Assembly: GCA_020634165.1 (NCBI GenBank)
Contig: JACKCF010000001.1
Coordinates: forward strand, 1,984,001 to 2,048,000
DNA length: 64,000 nt
Origin: Anaerolineaceae bacterium
Lineage (GTDB): Bacteria; Chloroflexota; Anaerolineae; Aggregatilineales; Phototrophicaceae
Direction of reading: 5' to 3'
Position numbers and translations under genes: made by a program. Position 1 is the first letter of the stretch; each line of letters begins with the position of its first letter. A model generated the notes under the pieces. That model did no database searches. It had not been told where the DNA came from and worked only from the letters and a program-made list of their open reading frames with translations. Below, in pieces: positions 18,200 to 27,300 of this stretch.

Positions 18200-19753
18200 C
18201 TAACTGGATTCTTTTTCGATCATGGCAACGAGCTGCTGCTTCAACTGCTGACGTTTGCGTTGATAGTCAGCCTCTTTGAGCTTGCCGGCCTCGTGTTTGG
18301 CATCCAGGTCAGCAATTTGTTTTAGCAGGACCTGCCTGGATGGTTGCTGTCGGGATGTCACCCAAAAACCCAATCCGGAAAGGACGAGCAGCCCCGCACC
18401 AGCGACAGCCATCACGGTCGGCACCGAGATTCCGCCGCTTTCATCACGGGTTGCCATCTCCAGCGCACCCGATTCGATGCTGTAGGTGATCGTCGTACCC
18501 GCCGGAACAGCCTCTGCCAGATAACTGTCATACGCCCCGAACTGGAATTGCTGCTCTCCCTGGGCTGTGAACTGGTCGCCACTGACATGGAAGCGCCCCG
18601 GCTGAACCATCAGCTCGATTTGATTGTTCACCGTGTAGGGAACCTCGTAGCTAATCACCACCGGCGCATTGTCAGATGGTTGCGGCAAGGTATACACCAC
18701 TTCAACGATGTGTTCTTGATCGGGCACGACTGGCTGCGTATCGACAAGGGCACGTTGTCCGCCTTCTTCAAGCATCACAAATCGAGAAACCAACTCGATG
18801 TTGTTGAGCAGTTCAGCATCATCCGGCAACGGAATATGCACCGACTCATAGGTAAAGCCATCAATCTGGTTGATGCCTCTGTACAGCTTGTCGGATGTAT
18901 TGCGGAAGTTGAATAGCTGTTGCAGGATGAGGTCTTCGCTATCGGGGATAATCCGCGTGAGGAGCAAATCAAGCTCAATCACCGAGGGATCATTTGTGAT
19001 CTCATAGATCGTCACTGGTAGATAAATTTCGGGTAGGTCAGGTTCACCAAAAACCTGCTCGCTGTAGAAAACAGCATCGTTAGCGATTGCCGTAATCAGG
19101 TAGCGATAATCATGCCGAATGACAATATCATCAAAGCGATAATCACCTGTGCTGTCCAGCACCTCCATTGAAAAATCAACTTCTTCGAGGCTAGCATCCA
19201 GCACATGCAAAGCAACCGAAATAGCCTCCGGCAGGGTATCGCCTTCAGACCCATTAATCACCGTCCCGCGCACAAACCCCATCGCTTCTTCAACGACAGG
19301 CTCCACTGACGTCGCGCCGCTCGGTGTCGCTGCTGCGGCGATGTCGCCGCTCTGCTGCCACAGGGTAAACGTATATTCTGCAACCGCCTGTAATTCAGCT
19401 TCAGTCAGGCTGTTTTCCCAGGGTGGCATCAGGCTGTCCAACCGCCCAAACCGAATCGTATTGGTCCACTCGGCAAATGATTGGCTGGCACTCGTCTGCT
19501 GATTGGTGAAATCCGGCATATTGGTCAGGCCAGCATCAATAGCGACCGGACCATTACCCTGGCCATTTTGACCGTGGCAGCTTGCACACCGCGCTGCGAA
19601 AACAGCCGCGCCCAACTGGGACGGATCGCTGACCTGTATGGGTTCATTGGTAGGGGCATTGGTAGCAACGATTTCTGGCTCGCCAGCCAGACCGCTGCAT
19701 GCTCCCAATATCACTGCACTCACAAGCAATAGAACGGTAATACTCCAACGCAT
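18200..19753 (-). CDS. Monohaem cytochrome c lipoprotein with C-terminal membrane anchor
   Basis: This 517-residue protein starts with a lipoprotein signal ('LGAC', Cys19). A class-I cytochrome c domain follows, with 'CASCH' (56-60) and a probable Met ligand in 'LMPPW'. Next come carboxypeptidase-regulatory-like and other beta-rich segments (about residues 160-430), a membrane segment (about 441-463), and a charged coiled-coil tail 'LLKQIADLDAKHEAGKL', similar to the tails seen in CcmI-like proteins. It probably shuttles electrons to or from the octaheme cytochrome encoded 125 bases downstream. The lipid anchor plus a second TM near the C-terminus is an unusual double tether. The start follows GAGAGGA. 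Confidence 0.8.
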   Translation of the reverse strand: MRWSITVLLLVSAVILGACSGLAGEPEIVATNAPTNEPIQVSDPSQLGAAVFAARCASCHGQNGQGNGPVAIDAGLTNMPDFTNQQTSASQSFAEWTNTIRFGRLDSLMPPWENSLTEAELQAVAEYTFTLWQQSGDIAAAATPSGATSVEPVVEEAMGFVRGTVINGSEGDTLPEAISVALHVLDASLEEVDFSMEVLDSTGDYRFDDIVIRHDYRYLITAIANDAVFYSEQVFGEPDLPEIYLPVTIYEITNDPSVIELDLLLTRIIPDSEDLILQQLFNFRNTSDKLYRGINQIDGFTYESVHIPLPDDAELLNNIELVSRFVMLEEGGQRALVDTQPVVPDQEHIVEVVYTLPQPSDNAPVVISYEVPYTVNNQIELMVQPGRFHVSGDQFTAQGEQQFQFGAYDSYLAEAVPAGTTITYSIESGALEMATRDESGGISVPTVMAVAGAGLLVLSGLGFWVTSRQQPSRQVLLKQIADLDAKHEAGKLKEADYQRKRQQLKQQLVAMIEKESS

Positions 19754-19851
19754 GTGTTTTCCTCTCAGTATTGGCGTAACGGCGTTGCCATGCGTTTGGC
19801 TCGGTAGGTTGTTGACGGGTTAATGTAAATATCAGATGTCGCTGGTGACGC

Positions 19852-19866
19852 TCACAGTCATTGTGA
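19852..19866. promoter_or_regulatory. Inverted repeat TCACA-N5-TGTGA
   Basis: The arms TCACA and TGTGA with a 5-base spacer lie about 100 bases upstream of the cytochrome lipoprotein start. This could be a second regulator site, but the arms are short. Confidence 0.3.
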
Positions 19867-19990
19867 CGTTTGCCTGCCACAAGAGGGAAAGCGTCACTAG
19901 GAATCTCAGCTTGGCCTATGTATCTTTAAGGCATCACGCAACCTTAAGGCCTTCCTTATGTAACACATTAGCAGAAAGTGAGTGCGGTTA

Positions 19991-20008
19991 CTTTGATTTA
20001 GATCAAAG
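19991..20008. promoter_or_regulatory. FNR/DNR-type regulator box
   Basis: CTTTGATTTAGATCAAAG contains a perfect TTGAT-N4-ATCAA, the binding consensus of FNR and of DNR/NNR-type regulators, with perfectly matched flanks. It lies between the Crp/Fnr gene (start 20110) and the divergent cytochrome operon (start 19753). It suggests self-regulation and/or control of the cytochromes. Confidence 0.75.
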
Positions 20009-20109
20009 TTATGCCACCTAAGTCAGCGAATTTTTGAAACTGAAAATCGTGACTTTGTATGCTTTCTGTAGAATTCTGTAGGTTTCTTGTTTTTTGGGAG
20101 CAAAGACCA

Positions 20110-20832
20110 ATGGTACGTCCCGTACATGTCCGTAATTTGGATGATGTAGAGTTCTTTCAGAACCTGGAAGCTCAGACAGTCAGTGAATTGACGCGCATTG
20201 CCGTCTCCTATGAGCTGGAATCCGGCATGCCTTTGTATCAGGTCGGGGATTATGCCAGGCAGTTCTATCTGATTAAACAGGGGGGCATTCGCTTGATAGA
20301 GAGCACGGCAGAGGGCAAAGTCGTTAATCTAAAGGTCTATGGTCCTGGCGATATCTTTGGCGTACTTGTGATTACCCGCGATTACCGCCATGCCAGTTCC
20401 GCCGTGACGATCCGCCCAACGGTTATCTTCGGTTTTGATGGCGTAGAAGCACGCGAGATTGCCAGACGTCACGGTGACTTTGCCTTGAAGATCGTCGATA
20501 AGCTGACCGAACATACCCACCACGCCCATGAACGGATTCGCAATCTTGCCGCCGAGCGCACAGCCAAGCGTTTAGCCGGAGCGCTGCTTCATTTCCATGA
20601 CAAATTTGGCCACGAGGATGAAGGTAATCTCGTGATCGCCGCCGACCTCACGCAGCGTGATATTTCCGAATTCACAGGCACAACCCTGGAAACAGTCAAT
20701 CGCTATCTGCGCAATTGGGAAAAAGCCGGATACGTTCAGATCGCTCGTAAGCGCATTGATATTCTTGATGAACAGGCCCTACAGGAAATTGTCATGTCGC
20801 AGGCATCAGAATACGGCTACTTGCCGGAATAG
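20110..20832 (+). CDS. Crp/Fnr-family transcriptional regulator
   Basis: This 240-residue regulator has an N-terminal cyclic-nucleotide-binding-like beta-roll ('YLIKQGGIRLIESTAEGK', 'GPGDIFG'), a long dimerisation helix, and a C-terminal winged helix 'TQRDISEFTGTTLETVNRYL' (about residues 181-200). The ATG at 20110 follows GGGAG at 9 bases; an upstream in-frame ATG at 20059 has no site. It lacks the N-terminal cysteine cluster of true FNR, so it is more like DNR/NNR or other haem- or NO-sensing members. It diverges from the octaheme cytochrome operon, with an FNR/DNR box between, so it is the likely regulator of that operon in response to oxygen or nitrogen oxides. Confidence 0.9.
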   Translation: MVRPVHVRNLDDVEFFQNLEAQTVSELTRIAVSYELESGMPLYQVGDYARQFYLIKQGGIRLIESTAEGKVVNLKVYGPGDIFGVLVITRDYRHASSAVTIRPTVIFGFDGVEAREIARRHGDFALKIVDKLTEHTHHAHERIRNLAAERTAKRLAGALLHFHDKFGHEDEGNLVIAADLTQRDISEFTGTTLETVNRYLRNWEKAGYVQIARKRIDILDEQALQEIVMSQASEYGYLPE

Positions 20833-21318
20833 ACTTGCATCACGGTAGTCTCTTGCCTTTTGCCTGTTCCCCCAATCAAAACTGGCGGATTACTTTGCCA
20901 TCTTGCTAGTCGAATTCTCCTGGCCATCCTCGATTCAATGCAAGCGCATTGGCTAAATCAGGCCCATAGCGTCTATTCCTGTTGAATAACTGCACTTTAT
21001 TGTTGATGAATTGTCTCCCAACCTGCTTTCTTACCATAATCGATGTTATGTCAAGAGACATAGCAGCAAATCTTGTATAGACTTTAATGTGCATAGGTCA
21101 ACTTTTTGATTGTTATCTATAAATTAATGTCTTTGGCGTTTTGATGTTGGTTCCCAAACAACTCAATGTGAGGAAATAGCCTTTAACCCCCTTCTACTGT
21201 TATGGTGAGTTTGCTGATCTTTATTGGTAAATAACTCACTGCGTTTGTGTCTGCTCTCATTGCTTTGGCTGCTCCCTTATAGCGTCACCATGAATCTGAG
21301 ACCATTAGGTAGGCACGT
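20833..21318. other. Intergenic region before the giant-gene operon
   Basis: This 486-base AT-rich region has no supported gene. It must contain the promoter of the three-gene operon. An inverted repeat TATGTC-AAGA-GACATA at 21047-21062 is the only clear symmetric element. I could not fix a -35/-10 pair with confidence. Confidence 0.5.
21047..21062. promoter_or_regulatory. Inverted repeat, possible operator of the giant-gene operon
   Basis: Perfect arms TATGTC and GACATA with a 4-base spacer lie about 260 bases before the start of the first giant gene. Confidence 0.3.
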
Positions 21319-24300
21319 ATGACAGTTGGCATGCTAGACATCATCAGACCCTATTTCTTCGTCGGGATGGACTTGGGCCCTGGCATTCAGAGTGCGCTGG
21401 CAGCCTTACATGTAGATGAATTTGAATCGACCTGGGATGACGATGGGGTTGTTATCTGGGGCGTCACCCGTATTGATTCCGACGATCCCAGTTCGCCGTT
21501 TTTCTCTCCTCAGGCCGGTGGTGGGGCCTTAACCAATCCCAATTCATCATCGGATGATGCCCTGCGCTGGGAATGGCATGATGTCGCTATTCGCTTCCGC
21601 CTGACGTTGGCACGTCGCGCCGCCGATGCACTTCGTCCGGGTCAGGTCAGTTCAACCGACGTTCAGAATGTACTCAGCCTGTTAGGCCCGGATACCGGCA
21701 CAGCCCAATCGGACTATCCAAACACGCAGTTCCGCCTGGAATTGATGTTTGAACTGGTGACGGTCACTTTTCCTCGGCTGATCGGTGCCAAGCTCGATGG
21801 CTGGGTGCTCGTCCCGGACCCCGACCATCGCGAAGTCAAAATCAGCCTGCCGAAAGTCCTCCTCATCCTCACGCAGGATTCCGCCAGCGATACCGACTTC
21901 GATGTTAACGTAGGCAGCTTCGGTGCGGAAACGCTCGATGATGCCGACCCCGCCATAGCCAATCTCATCCAGATGAATCCGCCATATGCGCTGGTTCCTG
22001 GCGAACAATTTGGCTTCGGCTTCAAAAAGGCCGTTCTCGATCTGTCCGAATCCCGCACCCCACCAGAGCTGCTCAGCCGCTTTGGCGTGGGCGAAGACTG
22101 GAAGGGCATATACCTGCCAGAAGTCCGCTTCTTTGTTTCCACGCAGCGGTCTGCTGGCGTTGCCTTCAACTTTGGCGCGCGTGAACTGCTCATCGGCCTG
22201 GACCCGACCCCTGGCCTCTGGGGTGACTTCAATTTCGATGTTGAAGTCCTCGGCGATCAATTGCAGGTCGGGTTACGATTGTATGGTGTCTCTGGCGCGC
22301 GCATCGACCCGGAGCTAGTCGTCAGTGACAACTCTGCCAAGACTGACCGATACCGCGTAACCGTACCCTCAACTGCTGGCCCCGATACGGAAAATTACGT
22401 CCTGTTTGTCGATGTGTCATCTGGCGCGGCGCCTTTTGTCATCACGGCTGTCAGTGGCGAAGATCATCCAACCGATGTCTCTACACTGCCCGATAGTGGC
22501 ATTTTCGATGACGCCGCTCACAGCCCGGAAGACATCAGCGTTCTTCAGCGCATGCGCCTCTTCTCACATGACCAACGGGTTGCGATTCGCATTACCAGCC
22601 GCAATCCGGCCCAGAGTCGCGTGATCGTTCTCGATGTCTATCCCGATCTCCAGACGAGTTCCAGTACACTCCCGCCGCCGCAGCCAGAAATTCCCCGTGC
22701 GCAGCTTAATCCACCTGTGGAAGCTGTACGCATCGAATCGCAGACCGATGAAGAGGTGGTTCTGCGGCTGACGCCTGCCAACGGGATATTAACCGTTGAT
22801 GGCGCTCCAGTGACCGTCACCGATGGCGTGGCCCGTGTGCCAAGCGCTGCCGATAGTTCCCATACGGTCAACGTCACATGGAACCGCGCCGGAGAGGTTG
22901 AACTTGCCCGTTACACGCTCTCGTTTGAATTTGATCGCCCCTGGAATGGCACCGTTGGAACCGTAACTCCAACAGGCGACATCGATGCCCTGGTAGCCAC
23001 CTGGAATGCGCTTCCTCCAACCGAGCGTCACCTGCGCGTCGATGCCTACGCCAGCCGTGAATCCGGTGGCGCACAGTCTGAACACAACTTGACGCTCTCC
23101 GGCAATCGCTCGCAATATCTGGTCGATCAATTGGTGGCCAGGGGCATCTCCGCAGCCGACATTACCGTCGGTATATGGGGTAATCAGGCCCATCCATCCT
23201 CCGATGCCTCCGTTGAAGATCAGCTAGCTGATGGCCAGGTGCCCAACGACCATTCCGCTGAGGCTGATTGGGACGAGGGCCACAATCCCAACTATCATCC
23301 GGAGCGGTTCCGTGTGGCTGTGGCCAGCTTGCTGCGCCCGACTGAAGATACCGAAACCTATTCGGGAACGCTCACGCGCGATCCGGCTCCGCCGACCGAT
23401 ACCCACGATGATCGTCCGGAAGAACCGGCTGCGCCCCAGGGGCAGCACCCCAATTGGCTGCGCCATATTGGCGGAACACTCCGCTTTGAGCGCGACATCA
23501 TTCCGGTTGCCGGTGAATTGCGCCTGATGGTCGATTTCCAGACAGCCCACGAAGAGGGGTTGGAAGAGTTCCGCAACGATCTGGATGTAGTAGGCCCTGG
23601 CATGGAAGAGCCAGATGAGCAGGACCGCCTGCCACAGGGTGATCCCAACCCGGAAGATGGCGTCGTTGAATTCCGCCTGGGCATTACCTACGATCCCAGC
23701 ACAAACACCTTTACTGAAACCCTGGTCGCCAAAGCAGGCGAGGGTGATCGTGATGGCCTGTGGAGTTGGGGCACGATCCCCGCTGCCGATGCCACTGGCG
23801 AACCAGACAGCGACGGCTGGCGCGATGTACTCGGCCTGTACTTCACATTGGCACCGCTCTTGGCTTCTACCGCCTCCGATGCCGCCAACGGTGGTGAGAT
23901 CGTGCCGCTCGTCATCGGCTTGGCAGCCCCCATCGTGATTACGGCCCTCGGCGTCGTGCACGTGCTGCGCTTCACCCACTATGGCGTGGAACTCAATGTG
24001 CGCCACGACGATGATGAAGTCCATGCGGCACTGCTCTTTGACGTCGAGAGTGCCTTGTGGCTCAATCTCAAAATCGGCGATTTCATCATCGTCACCAATC
24101 GGCCCGATAAACCTGTGAAGGTCCGCTACAAGGCCATCGGTTTTGCGCTTGATGTCACCCCCGATGCGCCCACGCGCTTCCTGCCTGTTTTCGATTCTTC
24201 GCGTGGCTACACCATTGATCTGGCCGATTCCGGTTCGTTGCGCGTCCTGCCAGCCCTTGGCAGCGCTCTCGGCGATATTATTCAGGTGCTCGGCGCCCGT

Positions 24301-27300
24301 ATTGCGCGCACAAATCCGCTCAATATTGAAGTTGAACTTGGCCTCGGCGTCGACCTGGGCGTCATATCCGTAGATCGCTTTGGTTTCCGTCTGCCTGTTG
24401 ATCCCCTCGGCGCACCGACCATCACCTCAATTGGTGTCGGTGTCAACATACCGGAGGTTTTGAAGGGCACGGGCTACCTGCAAATTCAGGAAAACGGCTT
24501 CGCGGGCCAGCTTGATCTGACCCTGCCGAGTGTTGGCATACGTATCGCGGGCGGCTTGGCGGTCCGCACCGCCACTGAAGGCGACCGCTCTGCTACGGCG
24601 ACATTGATAACACTCGCCGTCGAACTACCCAGCGGTATTCCCCTCGGTGGCACCGGTCTGGCGATTTTTGGATTCCTCGGCTTGTTTGCCATGCACCACA
24701 TGCGGACGGAGAATACATCCGCTCGCAATCCAGCCCTGGATTGGTTGGTGAATACTGTCGCAGGCGATCCAACCGACATTCGCGGGTGGGGGCCGAAGCT
24801 GGATGCCTGGGCATTTGGCGTTGGCCTTGTCGCCGGGACAATTGAAGGCGGTACTGTCCTCAATCTGAAGGGCATGCTCGTGATCGAGCTGCCTGGGCCG
24901 CGCGTCTTGCTCTTCGTCAAAGCAAAGATTCTCTCGCCCAAGCCGGATACCAAAGGCACCGATACCGGAACCATCTTCGCTGTGGTCGATGTTAACCCAC
25001 AGCGCGTCCTGATCGGTATCCAGTTTGAATATCACATCGAGAGTGTGCTCGATCTGATGGTGCCAATTGAGGCGGGCTTCTTCTATGATCCGCCGTTGTT
25101 CCCGCCGGAACACTTCTACGTCGATGTTGGCTCCATTGCTCATCCCATCACCGCGAGAATCCTGGAATTATTTGAAGCGACTGCCTACTTCATGGTGCAT
25201 GGTGATGGCATTGCCGATTTCCCACTTGGTGCCCTCCAGGGATTCTCGGTCGCGACTGGCTTCCGCGTGTCCTTCGTCTGGGGCAACACCGATATTGGCC
25301 TCTACCTGCGCATCGCAGCCGGATTCGATGTCGGCATTGGCTTCAAGCCGCTCTTCTTTGCCGGACGGGTCTTCATCGAAGGCGAATTGCGCCTGTTTAT
25401 CGTCAGCATTGAGGCGCACGGCGAACTGACATTCCGCTCCGATGGCGATGATACGCTCCTCGAAGGTGAAATTTGTGGCCGCGTCGATTTCTTCTTCTTC
25501 TCGGTCAAAGGCTGTGTCGGCTTTGCGATTGGCACCGACCCCGACGCGCCACTAGTTCCCGACCCCGTGCGTGATATGATGTTGCAAAGCCGCTCCCCGG
25601 CCTTGCTGGAAGGCACAGGCGTTGATCGTGGCATCGATAATGTGCTCTGTCACGGTACCGAGGATGGTTCTGTACCCGTTGTGGAAGTCCGTGAAGATGA
25701 TGTCGTCGTCGAAAAACAGGTTTTCGTCCCGATTGATACCATCCCCCTGGTACAGTTTGAAGTCGCACCGTCCATTGCAGCCGGCGCAACAATTGACGGC
25801 CAGCTTTCGTCTGGTTTGCCAGTCGGCTTCCCGGATGGTTGGCAGAAGCGCGGTCAGAATTACCTGCGCTATCAGATTCGCTCCATTGAACTCCGCCTCG
25901 TCAGCCTGAACGGTGCGCCACCACCGGCGGGTACGCAGCCTGTCACCGATGGTCCACGGCCTTATACCTGGCGACATCCCGCTCAGGCCGCTGGCAGTGA
26001 TGGCTTGCCCGTCGAACTGGCGCTGCTCGATTGGAAACCGACCAACGTTGATAAAGCCCTCGTTCAGGGTCCTGCGCTCGATAGTATGGTCGATGGTCGT
26101 TGGGATCACGTCTGTACGCCTGTTGCCCAGGCGGCACGTGTCATGTGGACGTTCCGCTACTCCGCGCTGGGACCATCGCCGGAAGGTTGGAACCTGACTG
26201 GCGAACCCTGGCCCGATGAACCTGGTTCACAGCGTTCAGTTCCAGTAGAGACACATCTCAATGTGACTGAAATCTGGCGTACAGATACCTTCCTTGATGG
26301 CCTCCTGCCAACGATGGATGCGACTGTCACCGGGGCGCTTGCTGTTTGCCCCAAGACGCCCACTCGTGACATACGCGATCACGTCAACCTGACCGATAAT
26401 GCTCGCCTGACCACACTTGGCAACAGGCCCGTTCGCGATGTGCTCTTCGGCCCCAATAGTCCCGTTTCTCGTGCCGCCAACAATGCCCGTTCACCCATTT
26501 CACGCATCGTGATTGATCGTAAATGCGTGGCCAAGGTTCTCCAGGCACCTTATGAGCAGTTGGCGGAGGATTTTGCCAACGCTGGCGATCCCATCCAGAA
26601 GATGCTCTTAGAACTCGATGCCCAGCGTAAAGAGCTGCTGCGCGATGTCATCCGGCTCAAGGGTGGCCCCTTTGCCGATATGACGTTGCTCATCTTTGCT
26701 CGCATCAAAATGGTAGAAAAAGGCCTCGTACAGGTCCGCGCCTTCAAATCAGGTGGCGCTGAAATTGCTGGCGTGAATGCGCAGTTTTCCATGATTAGTT
26801 CCTTTACCCAGTTGCCAGCGCGTTGGGCCGATCTGGAAGGCCCCTGGTGGGATGATGTCTACCTCGCGGCGCAATACTTCTCTGTCCTGTCGGAACAGGG
26901 CGGATGGGGTGCTTATGTGGTTCACATCAAACTCCCTGAGCCTGCGCTCATGGTTGACATTGGCATTACGCCATTGCCTGTCGCCATCCACGATTTCCGT
27001 ATGATCCCGCCTTCATTCTTCCTGGCCGTAATCGATGGACTCTCGCAAACAGAAGTGATCCGCGAGCAGGACGACAATCAAGAAGGGCAGGACGATCAGG
27101 ATGGCCTGGAAGATGCTCTCGGTGATGATGCCCATGCCTTGTTGCTGCCCAACGCCCGTTACGAAGTCATCGTTCGTTACGATGGCCAGATTGGCAAAAA
27201 GCGCGAAGCACCCGAACCAGGCGAAGACCCCAATGAGATCATCGTCCAGCGCAGTGTGAGCGACGAGGTTTGCAGCCGAACCTTCTACACGGACAGCGCA

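Noticed and set aside
23224..24024. 266-codon minus-strand frame inside the first giant gene
   Set aside because: It is an antisense shadow; the forward frame has domain-like sequence and continuous coding over 7 kb.
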